A stretch of 64,000 bases of DNA, from contig OX419762.1 in assembly GCA_948567375.1 (NCBI GenBank), forward strand, positions 55,595,034-55,659,033, read 5' to 3'. Positions 20,823 to 32,395 of this stretch are shown here, piece after piece. The stretch is from Lunularia cruciata (Eukaryota; Streptophyta; Marchantiopsida; Lunulariales; Lunulariaceae). The position numbers and the translations under genes are program-made. Positions within the stretch are counted from its first letter, which is position 1; each line of letters starts with the position of its first letter. The notes beneath the pieces are model-generated. The model was not told where the DNA came from and searched no databases. It worked only from the letters and a program-made list of their open reading frames with translations.

Positions 20823-21501
20823 TGTGAGCCGGCCTGTCTCTCACTCAGGATGAACCTCTGATGGCTATTATGGTAGCGCACCATGGACTAAGAAGGCAAG
20901 GAACCCCAACTCCATCATACTCCTCCAAGGCTAACACTCCAAGACTCAAGACATTGCTCACTAGAGAACTCAATGAGAGAGAGATAGTTGCAAATGAAAG
21001 GATGATGAGTACCTCCTCACCCCTTGTTTATATACTTGTGAAATAGTTACGTACCAAAGTTACTAATTACCGTAGTAACTCAAGTTACTAGACTAAAAGT
21101 CAAGTAAAGTCAAAAAGTAGAAAGGAATATCCATTCACATGGGCATATTCCCCTTATCTTGACCCAACCACTAAAGCAAGGATTCCTTCACATGGGCTAT
21201 CCTTGGACTAAAGAAGAATCCAAAACAAAAAGGCTTGCGGGCCCAAGAGTTCTCAACTCTTTCCCCAAAGCCAAACACCTAGGAATAATACCAAGTCAAC
21301 ACACTAAAATCCAAAATAGTGGTGCTCATCTTTTCTACTTCCTCTAAAGTAAGGTCCCATCTATCTTAGCTATGACTAACTTTAGCTAACCATGACTAAT
21401 ATAGAACCATTCTTTATCTCTATATAAATAATATCTCTTAAGTACTTGTAATACCAAGCTAAATATCACAATACCACACACATGCACAAATGGGTGTTAC
21501 A
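20823..21501 (-). repeat. Family B 5' LTR (promoter-bearing)
   Basis: 679 bp; right member of the identical pair and, in element sense, the 5' LTR. A TATA-like box (TATATAAAC, minus strand) lies at 21026-21034, implying transcription starting near 20995 and about 170 bases of R-U5. Confidence 0.95.
21026..21034 (-). promoter_or_regulatory. TATA-like box of family B 5' LTR
   Basis: Minus strand TATATAAAC, preceded by AAG and located about 200 bases upstream of the LTR 3' end. Position inferred by analogy with plant LTR promoters. Confidence 0.5.
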
Positions 21502-21505
21502 GAAC
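21502..21505. repeat. Target-site duplication GAAC (right) of family B element
   Basis: Matches 13693-13696. Confidence 0.85.
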
Positions 21506-21648
21506 AACATAATACTGCAAATGCCTCCTTTATATAGTGAAGCAAATGACAATTGCTACAACTACCGTTCTACAACAACTTTCCTACATGTAGATCCAAA
21601 ATGTCAATGCACCTCTTCATATCTGCCCTTCAAACCACAAAATTGTTA

Positions 21649-24251
21649 CTACTCCAATCCAATGTCTACCTCAACTTTGACTCCCAATCCCGATGATCCT
21701 TCAATAATTTCACCATCCTCTGGTCTATCTAATCCTACTCCTAACTCTTTTATTTCTACAATCTCTTCACTACAAACTACAATTGAGGTCTTAGGTAATC
21801 TTGCTAACTTGATATCCACTGACCCACTCTTCTCTAAAGTTTTAAGGAACAACTTCAAAGACACCTATACTACTACTTCTACGACTTCAGGTCTTTGTAC
21901 ATCTTGTACTTCACTATGAAGTTTATCTAACTCATAGACAATGTGTGTCTCAGACTAAATCTTGAGACACACATTGTCTCCTACCTCCAACATCTTCCTA
22001 TTACACGTTCTCACAGACAAATTAATAAATTATTCAACTCTGTATCCTTCACCTTTCTCTTGCACATATCCTACACCAATAACTTCAGCTCATGCAATGT
22101 TGCTTCCTCAAGTTAACCTTCAACTTATGTGCTCAACATTGCCTTGATCTCATTGACTACTCCTTCTACTTCATCAGATTCTCCTACGACTGCAAGCTTT
22201 TCCTTCTTCCTTTCTCCTTCCAACTCACTACGATACGTCTAGAGCTCATCTTCAAATTTGGCCTTCAATGCCTCTTTCTCCCTCCGATTCACAAAGATTT
22301 GCTCTTCTGCTACTTGCACCAATCCTTGCAACCAATCTTCTTCTCTACCGTGCTCTGTTAACTCTTGCTGCTAGGCTTGATCTTTCTCCACTACTCTCTT
22401 CTTGAGACTCTCCAACTCTTGCTCCATTACCGCTGTAATTGCTTTTGAGTGGATTAACATGACTTGGGCATCTGCAATTCTCCCTTTCAACACTATAACC
22501 AATGCATTTATCTCCTTTGTCTCATTGTGAGTCTTTACTAGATCTTCTCTCATTGCCTCAAAGTGCTTATTCCAAAGAACCTCCTCAACCCAAAGTTCTT
22601 TTGCCTCCATCTCCACGCTTGTCAACTTACTTTGCAACAATGAGGTTTCTGCACTCCAAGTCTTCACAACAGCCAACTCATCCCGCACCTCAAGATTGGC
22701 ACTTACCATCTCCATCTTCTTCTGCTGCAGAAACATCAACAACAGACACACTACCTTTGATAGGTAGTCCACTCCTTTGCACTTCCTGCCTTCTGCTCGG
22801 TCTTTGGGTTCCTTCCATTCTACCTCTTGCACCTTTCCTTAAAGTCGCAATCTTTGTACTTTCAAAGTTTTTTCCCCCAAGCTTTCCTCTTCTTCCGTGG
22901 TAACTTTACAAGGCCCCACTTCAGTTGCGGTCATAACATTCTTCTGCTTGGCAATCTGGGGTTGTGCCACGACTTCCTCTCCCTTCTTCCTCTCACTGCC
23001 CCGTTCAAGAGTAGAGACTTTAGGACTCGGCTTTCTTGCCTCAATCATTGGCCTTTGTGTTTGCTGGACCTCCGCCTCACCTTCATTGTCATTGCTCAAT
23101 TCTCCACTTTGTAGCGTGAACTCCTCTTCTTCTCTTGACACTTCTCCCTTTGATCTGGTTTCTCCTTCCAACTTTCCTTCTGCTCCTTGTATGGCTTCCT
23201 TCGTCTTCACCAGCACCGCCATTGGGTTGAGCTTTGGTATTTTTTGAGGTGGGATTGTCGCAACACGACTCTCGGGCTTAGCTCTCTTTCTAGCTCATGG
23301 AAAGTCAATTGCTACAATTTTCTCCTTCCCACTCTTCTTGTAATATTCATCCCCATCTCGCACTCTCTCTATATAATATCGCTCATCTGCATTTGCTTCT
23401 TTCCGCAAATCCGGATGAAAGTGCAAGCACATTCAATTTCTCTCTTTTGAGGTCAGCAAGTTCAACCTGAAATAAAAGTGTGTTGCAAAAGGCACAAAAT
23501 AATGTGGTGGCATGTCCATTCTCCACCCCAAAATCATCTACCCCACTCTCTGATGCAGACATTTTGCCCAATCTACTGCTTCTCCCGCAAACATTTGATG
23601 AAAGAACACCACCTGTTGCATAGTAACATAGGTGGTTTGCTCCGGCTTGAACATTGCCATCATTGCGCTTACTATCTCTCTCCACTCAGGGTCTCTATAA
23701 TTATCCACCTCATACTCATTCTTGGTGTGAGAGTGATTGAACAAATTCAACACTTTGACAATTTGTTCTGAAGCATCACACTTTCAATAGAAGGTGGTAC
23801 CTCTTATCTCTCCTGCTTCTCTTCCCAACACTACTCTCCAATCTGCCTCTATCCATCAAGCTGGATTTCCTCTCTTCCCCTTGTGCTTTGGTCCTTCCTT
23901 GCAATTGCTCGTTGCAATTTCTACCATGAAACTTGGAAAACTAAAGTTCCAGTTCCAGGCCAAGAACGTGATACGAAGTCTCATCAAGACTTTGATCCGC
24001 CTTATCACTTCTAAATAACAAATTTCAAGTCCCCTCACTACACTTTGCTTACTCAACTTTGGGGTCATTGTGTGTTTTCTAACCCTCTTCTTGTGGATGA
24101 TCATTCCCGAGATCCTAACCAACTCCTCTTCCTACGGATTTACAATTTGCATTCCTTTGGGTTGACTCTGAATAGGCACCAAGTAGCGACTAGACATTGT
24201 TCTACTTCCTCATGCAACTTGTAATTTTATAGTCCTGCCCCAATTGGTCAT
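21649..24251 (-). pseudogene. Family A U3 ORF in 5' LTR
   Basis: Starts near the ATG at 24251 and ends with VEVDIGLE at 21649, about 868 codons. N-terminal domain: HKKRVRKHTMTP, RITFLAWNWNFSFPSF, DWRVVLGREAGE, NYRDPEWREIVSAMMAMFKP, FFHQMFAGEAVDWAKCLHQR. The middle is acidic and Lys/Glu-rich (22839-23222). The C-terminal half, including 22371-22832, is a long coiled coil with heptad-like Leu/Glu/Lys spacing. It has several in-frame stops and frameshifts. No transmembrane segment, signal peptide or catalytic motif seen. It ends upstream of the LTR TATA-like box, so it lies wholly within U3. A distant relation to the plant-transposon protein found 3' of pol in Athila elements is a guess. Confidence 0.7.
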
Positions 24252-24607
24252 TCTTCATTTGCTCCTCCTCTCTAGTCTCCGATTTGGTGAAGTTGTTTCT
24301 TGTCACTATCAAGAACTTCTTGATCCTTAGGTCATTACTTTCTTCCCGTGTACTTTCTTGATTGGCCCGACTCCAAAGAAGTTTGTTACAGGTTCTTTGG
24401 GACAGATCACACCGCCTGATACAAAGTCTTACCTTCTTCTTCTTTTTCTTTTTCTTTGGCTTCCTGACCCAAGGTCGACCTTGGGTTTACTTCAAACTTC
24501 CACTTCTTCTTATTTCTTCCCAATTTTGCCCTCTTTAGGCTTTATCCGCGTACCTCTTTTCAAATTTTCCTAAAACTATCCAAAACAAAAAAATAGTGAG
24601 TACCACA

Positions 24608-24841
24608 ATACCAATCCACAACAACTTGGGCACTATACAACCAAGGTCTTCCAATCAAAAATGGGTAACCAGTTTTGGTCATTGGCCTCAACACAATGTA
24701 ATTTAATTTGAAGGGTACTCTTCTAATGATTGTGGTAATATTTGATAGCATACCCAAAGGCAGTCTCTTGGTCTGGTCTGCAAACTTCAAAATTTGGTGT
24801 GTTGGCTCAAACATATGGTACCCATGCTGGTTTGCAAGAGG
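24608..24841 (-). pseudogene. Retropepsin-like protease fragment
   Basis: The minus strand from 24841 to 24608 reads a protease-like segment: HGYHMFEPTHQILKFAD, then LPLGMLSNITT, FKLNYIVLRPM and the conserved end FLIGRPWLYSAQVVVDWY. The LLGRPWL-type motif marks the end of the Ty3/gypsy protease. It is cut on one side by the family A 5' LTR end at 24607 and on the other by a plus-strand LTR tail at 24842. It probably comes from another family A-type polyprotein, since no other protease of this type lies nearby. Confidence 0.65.
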
Positions 24842-25604
24842 TGCATTGTCATTTTGGATCTATAGGTTGTTAGAGGTAGTTAGGAAGCAATTTAGGAAGT
24901 TAGATAATTGCTGAAGAGCTTTATCTATTTAAAGGCAGTGTTTGGAGTGCCATTTTGTTTAGTCTATGTAATCTTGAGGATAGATAAAGCAAAGTGTTGA
25001 TTATAATTCTCATCCTTTGAGCTTAATTCCAAGTATCAACTCTATGTTTGTGTTTGAGAATGTTGAGAGAATTTTAAAGTGCAAGTCAGTGTACTTGTTG
25101 GATGTTGGATTCCATAGCCTTGATCTTATTATGTGTATTTGATCCTGAGTGAAGTGCAATTGGAGCAATGCCTTGACAGATTTGAGAAGAATCGTAGTGT
25201 TGGTAGTATTTTGCAATTGTAAGTGTAGCGTAGGGTTGATGCAAAGCAATTTTGATTGAGGAAGTTGTGCCTTCAGTAGAAAGGTGGGATACAATTCTCA
25301 GGTGGAAGGGTTTTGTAGTGAAGAAGTCACTTTCACAAAAGACTGAATCATCACAATCAAGGTTGTTTGGAAAGATTTGCTATGTTGTGATTATGAGTGA
25401 GTGATTTGTGACAAGTTGTCAAGATTGAACACTTGTTACACTCTTTTAGGTATGGTTTCTACCCAAGAGTCTAAAGAAGAAATTAAGAAGAATCACATTT
25501 GTGGCATTTGACTTTGTATTTGGACATTTCTGACCAATATCCCTACGGGAATGAACTTTACTTATCTGATTACCGCAAAAAGTGATATTTGTTGGGTTGT
25601 CACA
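24842..25604 (+). mobile_element. Family A LTR tail (promoter-R-U5), U3 ORF missing
   Basis: Plus-strand copy of the last 763 bp of the LTR: it starts TGCATTGTCATTTTGGATC and ends GGGTTGTCACA at 25604. TATA-like TATTTAAA at 24926-24933. The whole U3 ORF is absent, so this is an internally broken LTR and not a complete short one. Confidence 0.8.
24926..24933 (+). promoter_or_regulatory. TATA-like box of family A LTR
   Basis: CTATTTAAAGGC, about 85 bases into the tail. The same CTATTTAAAGG-type block recurs in the other tails (for example near 4911, 29346 and 47813, and reversed near 37580 and 48730), always downstream of the U3 ORF. Confidence 0.5.
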
Positions 25605-27660
25605 ACATGAGTATAGTGGAGTAAAAGCACTTTTGGAAACTTTGGTGAAGGATTTTGGAAAGAGTCTTAGTACAATTACATAAATACTACCACCTTCATC
25701 AGCTAGTTCTCAAGATTAGTGATGGATATAATCTTTCAACTTATGGATAAACTATCTATGAGGGTTTGAATAATATGAACTCTAGGATTTGATGTTGCTA
25801 TAGAAATCTTGAGCAACCTGAACCTTTTGTGTTCCCTAGGGTGGATTACTCTCAAATGGTGTTAGTCATGTATATACTCTATTAGTTATAGAGTGAGAAA
25901 AACAGTTTGAGAGAAAAGAAAGATAGTGAGAGGCTAAGATGGGGGAAAAATTTTGTTTTCTTTGGCAAGGATGGAGAAGATGTAGAGGCCTTTGTGAGAG
26001 ACTTCAAGAGAGCTTCCAATGAGAGGAAGAAGAATGAGTGGGCCTCATTATTACCAGATTCTTTGAGGATGCAACACTAACATGGTATGAGTCAGAATAC
26101 CAAAAGGGAGAGAGGAGAGATGGGGAAGAAGAGCCTTGGGAGACTTTGACTTCAACACTCATTGAGAACTTTCTTCTAGATGAGAGTTATGAGAGATTGA
26201 CAAGTGAGGTTACCTTTCTCAAGCAAGTAGATGGAGAGAAAGTGAGAGTCTATGTATAAAGAGTGGAAAAGTTAGAGTCTAGATTTTGTAGTGTTGAGGA
26301 ATAGCAGGGATGATTTGGAGACTTCAATGACAAGCATAGGGACCATGCTCACCAAGAATTTTTGTGGGAGGATTGAGACCACAAATTAGAAGCAAGGTGA
26401 GATGTGAGAAACCTTCTTCCAAGGTTGAAGCTATCAAGATTCCAATTCATATGGAGGAGAGTTTGGAAGGAGATGAGAGTGATTTGTGGTGAAGGAGGTT
26501 GTGCATCCTCCTCAAGGTTACGAGTATGGTGGAACTTCTGATAATTTGGTGACAAGGGTTGCACCACAAGTAGTAGTTGCTCTAGTTCTTACACCCCTAC
26601 CAAAGGATCCACTTCAAACCATCATAGAACAACTTGCAGATCTCAAGATCAATGTAGTGCATGTAGTGGGTCAGAATGTGGGGAGAGAGCCTAGGAGTTA
26701 TAGAAGTTATCCATATAGAGGAGTCCAAGCAACCAACAATTTCAATGAGATAAATTGTTTAGTTGTGGAGGAAGAGGCCATATCCAAAGGAATTGTCCAA
26801 ATTCCACTTACCATGGAGGAAGGGGTTATGAGGGAGCCAATAGAGGGAAAAAGGGAGGTAGTGAAACCTAAGTGGCTCCTAATCCAAGCAAACTTAAGAT
26901 GATAGCATCTATATATGTGATTGAGAGCAAGTATGAGAAGGGAGAGTGCTCAAACTCAAAGAGTCTTAATTTGGCATAAGAGAAGAAGAGAGCTTGTTTT
27001 GCAGAGGACGTGCACTCTTCTCAAGGATTTACTCCTAGCAAGAATATTCCTATGTTTACTACAAGCACTTGCACCTCAACACCATCAACAACAAAGACTA
27101 AGACTCCAAGGAAGAATTTGGGGATAGAGGATTTCTTGATGTCAAAGCAACAATGGAACTACAATATCTTGGAGGATGTTAGTAGTCATAAGGCTAACAT
27201 CATAGTAGGCCTACTGATTGCTTTGAACCCTACCTTGAGAAAGGAGCTTAGAGGTGGTTTGGTTCTACAAGGAGTAAGAGGAAGAAGAAGGCAAAAGCTC
27301 AAGTATCAATGGGGGTGGTGGATGCCAAGCCAACACCATAGGAGGCTTGTGAATATACCTCCAAGATTGATATGAGAGTGAACGGTCACAACATCAAGAA
27401 TGCATTGGTTGATGGAGAATTAGCAATGAATGCCATTTCAGAAAGGTTGATGAAGAAGTTGGATATGATACCCTCAAGACCTTCAACATTTGTGGTAAGC
27501 ATGGCAAACAAGCAAGAAGTTTGACCAGTAGGAGTGATGGACAAGGTGGTAGTTTCAGTTATGGGAGTTCAAAATCTCATGACTTTCTAGGTCTTGAAGG
27601 ATTCAAGCTATGACTTACTTCTTGGGAGGCCATGGTTGAGAGTAGCATGCACAACTGATT
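25605..27660 (+). pseudogene. Old family B copy: end of zinc-knuckle ORF, gag and protease, decayed
   Basis: Plus-strand sequence parallel to the young family B element. It opens inside the small zinc-knuckle ORF (HEYSGVKALLETLVKDFGKS, ending PPSSASSQD near 25718). It continues with the gag start at about 25939 (FFGKDGEDVEAFVRDFKRA with a frameshift), DATLTWYESEYQK at 26070, the Pro-rich linker, a zinc-knuckle region near 26755 and the protease with YDLLLGRPWLRVACTTD near 27655. Many stops and frameshifts. It begins exactly at a family A LTR end and stops where family A U3 sequence begins, so both ends are broken. Confidence 0.85.
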
Positions 27661-30032
27661 AAAAACTACAACCTACAAAAACTATGACCTAAAGCCCACA
27701 CCGGTGGAAGTGAAGAATTCAATTTTGGTGGAGGAATCAGATGGAAAAACCAAGGGAGAAGCCTCAAGAGAAGAAGAAAATCTTACACTACGGAGTGAAG
27801 AGTGAAGTAGTGGTAGTGAAGGAGAGACCAGCAATCAAGAGAAGGGATTGTGGAAGTGGAGAAGTTGAGTCTGGAGTTGTCAACAGCCCAGCTCAAGTAT
27901 GAGAAAGAAAAATAGGGTGCCTTGGTATTTCCAAGGGTCACCAAAGGGAAGAGAAGTACTCAAGTAGTCATCATCTAACCAAGAAAAAGCTATAACCGAG
28001 GAAGAGAGTTCAGATGAAGAGACATTGAAGATACAAAGATTGTGTCTTTGGGGTAAGGCAACTACCAACAAGCTACCTGCCAAAGGCAAAGAGGTCAGAG
28101 ACAACAAGGGAAAATGTGATGGAGTTGTATATTTGTTGAAGATTGTGTGTCCCTTGTTGGTGTTTCTGCAATAGAAGAAAGCAAAGATGATGAGTTCTCA
28201 TCGGGAAGTGAGGGATGAGTTAGCGGTTGTAGCAAAATGGAGTGAGGAGACCTTGGTGTTGAAAAGAAAATTAACTTGAGTAGAGATGGAAGCCAAAGAA
28301 TTTTGGGTGGAGGCAGTTATTTTGAGTAATAGCTTGGAAGCCGTGAAGGAGAACTTGGTGAAGTGTTATGAGGAATTGAAGGAGAACTTGGCATTGGTTG
28401 AGGTAATGAAAGAGAATTGCTAATGCACGAGTGGAGGTTATACGTTCAAAGGCAAGTGCAGCAGTGATGGAGCAAGAGCTGGAGAGTATGAAGAAGCGTG
28501 AGGCCAAGAAGGACCAAGCCTGACAACAACAGTTAACAAGGCATAGTTATGAGGAAGAACAATTGCAAGGATTGCTGAGAGGAGCTGAGGATCAACTAGT
28601 TTTGAATAAAAAAGAGAAGGAAGTATTGAAGGCTGAGTTTGAGGATGAGTTGATGATGTATTGGAACGAGCTGGAGGAGTAGAGAAGTAAGGAAAAGGTA
28701 GTTTTGAGTGTGGACTCAGATGTAGTAGGAGCAATGGTGAAGGAGTTGAAAGCAATGCTTAATACAAAAGTTGAGATAAAGTTGGAGGAAGTGCGACTAC
28801 ACGGGTTGAAGTTGTTTGTGCAAGAGACAAGGAAGGGAAGGCAAAGGACACTGAATTGAACAATCTTTTGATTTGTTTGAGAGATCAAGCTGATAGAAAG
28901 ATGTTGGAGGTAGGAGATTACATGAGTCTCAAATTAGATCTTGTTAAATCAAACTTGGATAGACTTTGTGGTGAGATAAAGTTAGTGAAGAAGTGCAAAG
29001 TAGTAGAAGTAGGAGTGCAAGTGTCTTTAGGTGAGTTACTTGAGACATTGGAGAAAAGTGGGTCAGAAGATAATGATGTAGATAGATTAGATAGGAGTGC
29101 AATTGTAGTTTGTAGTGAAGAGGTAGTAGAAATAGAGTATTTAGGAGTAGAATTAAAGAGACCCAAAGAAGGGGAAATTTGTGAAGGAACATCGGTTCGG
29201 AAGCCAAAGTCAAGGTGGACATTGGATTGGAGTAGTTATAAATTTGAGATTTGAAGAGGACGATGTGAAGAGGTGCATTGTCGTTTTGGATCTACACGTT
29301 GGACAAGTTGTTATAGAATAGTATATTAGTTAGCTAACTATCAAAGTGCTCTACCTATTTAAAGGAGTCATTCATAGTCTTATATTGTTCAGTATTCCTA
29401 ATTTTTGAAAGATAGATAGAGCAAAGTGTTGTATCTCAATGCTTATTGTTTAAGCTTAATTTCGAGTATCAAGTTTATGTTTGTGTTTGTTGGAGAAATT
29501 CAAAGTGAAAGTCAGTTAGCTTGTTGGATGTTGGATTTCACAGCCTTGATCTTCATTCTATGTGTTTGATCTTGAGTGAAGTGCAATCAAAGCAATGCCT
29601 TGATAGATCTAAGAGGAATTGTAGTCTTAGTAGTATTTTGCATTGTTGAGCACAATGCTTGGTTGATGCAAAGCAATTTTGATCAAGGAATTTTTGCCTT
29701 CAGTGGAGGGGTGGAATGCAATTCTGAGGCAAATTTTTTTTTGCAGTGAAGAAGCCATCTTCAAGAGAATGTGAATCATCACAATCAATATTTGTTTCTA
29801 CATAATTTGATGGAGTTGTGATTATGGAGTGTTAGTTTGTGACAAGACTACAGATTAGTGCTTATTACTCTCTTTAGGGTGTGGTTTTTACTTGAGAGAT
29901 TAAAGACACAACCAAGAAAAATTGAAGTGTTACTATTTTACTTTGTATTTGACCATTTCTGACTCATATCTTTGTGTGAACAAACTTTTACTTACTAATT
30001 ACCACAAAAGTGATACTTGTTGGGTTGTCACA
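27661..30032 (+). mobile_element. Family A LTR, 3' part (second half of U3 ORF plus tail)
   Basis: The LTR tail runs from 29274 (TGCATTGTCGTTTTGGATC) to GGGTTGTCACA ending at 30032, 759 bp, with a TATA-like CTATTTAAAGG at 29348. Upstream it carries the second half of the U3 ORF. The first ~1.4 kb of U3 is missing. Confidence 0.75.
27700..29254 (+). pseudogene. Family A U3 ORF, C-terminal half
   Basis: The acidic linker starts near 27700 and the coiled coil runs to 29254. Recognisable blocks: EVRDELAVV-like near 28200, coiled segments at 28290-28840, and the closing block at 28856-29254 (LICLRDQADRKMLEVGDYMS, KVVEVGVQVSLGELLETLEK, ELKRPKEGEI). The last block is open for 132 codons; earlier parts have stops. 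Role unknown. Confidence 0.6.
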
Positions 30033-30099
30033 CTTTCCTTTGACTTTCACAACGCACTTCTTTAAAACTTGTCGAAAACAAAAAAATGTGGGTACCACA
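30033..30099 (-). mobile_element. 67-bp family A LTR 5' end fragment
   Basis: The plus strand reads AAAACAAAAAAATGTGGGTACCACA, the reversed LTR start, ending at 30099. It abuts the opposite-strand LTR end at 30032. Confidence 0.65.
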
Positions 30100-30686
30100 T
30101 CTTCTGTCATGGCAGTTGGTGAAGGCTTGCAATCACCCATCACACACATAAGATCAGGTGCAAAATAGTTGCCATGCTTCTTTGGTGGTATGGGAATCTT
30201 TTTGTGTGATAATGAAATGGTTGCGGAAATCTGTGGAGTTACAGATTTGTCAAAAAAATTTCATGGCCTTCCTTGTATTGGAGTGGTTTGTTTCATTGGA
30301 AAATCCTCTTAGTAAGCCATATGGAACCAAAACAAAATGGGTCCAAGTACAAAATAAGTTTGGTCCCATTCTTGTAGAGTGGCTATAGGGAGTTAATTTT
30401 GTTTAGGCACTCCATATCTTTGTATTATGGGAACATGCTCTCCTAAAAATCAGCACTTCCTACAAACAACACTTCCAACCGTTTGGTTTGGACTATTTTC
30501 ATGAAGAGAAACCTCAACAAACAACAATAAGAAAACCAAGGCTCATAACAAAGTGGGTTGTGACACACACTCCACAATTGTCTTATTGGCTCTGGCTAAT
30601 TCTAAATTCATTTTTTTATTGATGCTTGGTTTTTTCAATCCTCTCCTTAAATTTAAATTTCTCAACTTTTGATCTTTCCTCAGCCT
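30100..30686. other. Unassigned AT-rich stretch
   Basis: No gene or repeat boundary recognised. Short frames only. Confidence 0.5.
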
Positions 30687-31740
30687 CTACTTTACCTTGA
30701 GTTTTTTTATTTTAGTGGTTTTGAGAGCATCAATCTGGGCTAACTGACATCTCTCTCTTGCTTCCATTGATTTAGTCCTCAATTTGGCCTGGATTGCCAT
30801 ATCTTGAGCAAAAATATTTAGTGTAGGGCAATTTTTTGGATTTCTTTTTGTTAACCTCCTCCTCTTGCATGATTCTCTTTGGTGCTCATCCAATGCATCT
30901 ACTCCGTCCTTTTCACCTTTCTCTCTTGCCTTCAAAATATGTCTTTAGAAGTAGGAACTTCTGAAGACATATTCTTTTTTTTTCCATGCATATCATTTGT
31001 TGCTCCTAAACTCCTCACTTCCATCAATCTCCTCATGTGCTCTTGCTCTTGTGTCTCATTGTGTAGTTGGGATATCCGCCTCTTCATAAGCTTAAATGGC
31101 TCATTTGGTGCATATTCATATTTGCCCTATGTGAACTCAAATTTACTCTCCTCTTGGGTAATTGGAATGCTTGTTGGTGGTCATATTCATTCATGGAGGT
31201 CAAAAGCTTGTGAAATCCCAAATAGAAGAGTATACTCTCTAGACATACTCTCCTCAGCCGGTGAAACTTGGCATATTTCCTCCTCTTCACCCACCCATGC
31301 AAAGAGATTCAATTCACTCCCCATCCCAAAATTTACAAGGGCCAGAGTAGATATATTATTAGCTCTACCCCCAAACAACATATCCATCCTCAAATAATAA
31401 GGAAACATATTATTTAAGTTATCCATGATTTTACATCCGTGTTTGATCTTCTTATCGGTGAGTCCTTTGTGAGTAGATTTGTCCTTCCAATTATGAGCAA
31501 TTTCGTAAGACTTCAAAAACTTGGCCAATTTTCTTCATCAAATTCAATCCTATCATGGATGATGGAAATCCATTACCAAATCTCACCAAAAAATTTGCCA
31601 TGTAATTGAATGCTATATTCTTTTGGATGGGTTTCCCCATGGATTTTTTTAAAGTGCCCCCATGGATTTGTTTAAAGTGCTCAAGATCTTCCATATAATC
31701 CAAAGTTTGGCTATAGTGATGGGATACCATTTTGAACCTT
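30687..31740 (-). pseudogene. Decayed Myb/SANT-like DNA-binding protein gene
   Basis: Minus-strand frames in order: 31491-31730 (EHFKQIHGG, SMGKPIQKNIAFNYMANFLV, SSMIGLNLMKK), then after a frameshift 31187-31528 (MAKFLKSYEIAHNWKD, THKGLTDKKIKHGCKIMDNL, YYLRMDMLFGGRANN), then a charged helical tail at 30687-30935 (KRRRLTKRNPKN, AIQAKLRTKSMEARER). The pattern of a GRPIQ-type stretch, an AxFLV stretch, then GLTxxxIxxGxxxMDxL and a MDxLFGxRAN end fits plant Myb/SANT-like proteins, many of which occur with DNA transposons. That assignment is from memory of the pattern. No transposase was found beside it. At least one frameshift makes it a pseudogene; an unseen intron is possible but less likely. 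Confidence 0.5.
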
Positions 31741-32395
31741 TCATCTTCTACTCTCTTTTACTCTTGCTCAAATTAGAAATAGCAAGCGCAAGGCACTTTG
31801 CTTTACTCAATGGAGTGACAAGAGTCTCCTTTTTTCTTGGAGAAGCTATAGATGGCCCCGATGCTGCAGAGCAAACAATTTTCAAAAGTTTTACAAATCA
31901 AGGTGCAGGAGTGCAACTACAAGTGTGTGCAGGAATGGAGATGAGATTAGAATGGTGGAGACCAACAAGAGAGCTGGAATCTATGTATGAGTGAACTGGA
32001 TGCTTACTTGCATCTACATGATCAGCAAATTCCTCATTGACTACTTGGTGAATTTCCAAGAGAGAATGCTCAAAGTCTGCGCACTATGAATGTTTTCACC
32101 AAGTACTATAACAATATGAACACCCCAAGAATTCTCTTCAGACAGTGCTGTGAATACCCTCCCCCAATTTAGCGCCTGCACAAAAATTGATCAAAGTTGA
32201 GTTTGGAGAGCTTTGATCTTCCCAAATTGAATTCAAAGAGCTTTGATTGCATTCCCTCCTGCCATATTTTGAATTCACCTTTGTGTCCTCCTAATTCTCT
32301 TTCATTTCTGTACTCTAAACTTGGACCCGTTAGTGTTCTAATTCCATTTGATGTAATTAAAATCTTCACGCGAGTGTTTGAATCCCATCCATGAC
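31741..32395. other. Unassigned stretch upstream of the Myb-like gene
   Basis: No gene recognised. A short direct repeat (GAGCTTTGAT near 32208 and 32239) is the only structure noted. Could include the promoter of the Myb-like gene. Confidence 0.4.

Larger units (their letters stand above)
13697..21501 (-). mobile_element. Complete, apparently young Ty3/gypsy retrotransposon (family B)
   Basis: A 7805-bp element with 679-bp LTRs at 13697-14375 and 20823-21501, both starting TGTGAGCC and ending TGTTACA on the plus strand. By eye the LTRs are identical throughout. A primer-binding-site-like sequence (20800-20818), a polypurine-like tract (14376-14384), a small zinc-knuckle ORF (19488-19961) and an uninterrupted Gag-Pol frame (14424-19250) are all present. 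Flanking GAAC duplication. It sits inside an older family A LTR. Identical LTRs and an open 1608-codon frame mean recent insertion. Confidence 0.95.
13051..24607 (-). mobile_element. Family A 5' LTR, 3.75 kb, split by the young family B element
   Basis: The LTR 3' end (TGTGACATCTTGGC on the plus strand) is at 13051 and the 5' end (GTGAGTACCACA) is at 24607. Removing the 7809 inserted bases 13697-21505 leaves about 3748 bp, matching the solo LTR at 43844-47623. Its U3 holds an ORF relic at 21649-24251. The tail carries a TATA-like box (minus-strand CTATATAAAGGAGG near 21530). Outside 24607 lies a protease fragment of another element. No target duplication could be matched to the far end of the element. 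Confidence 0.8.
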
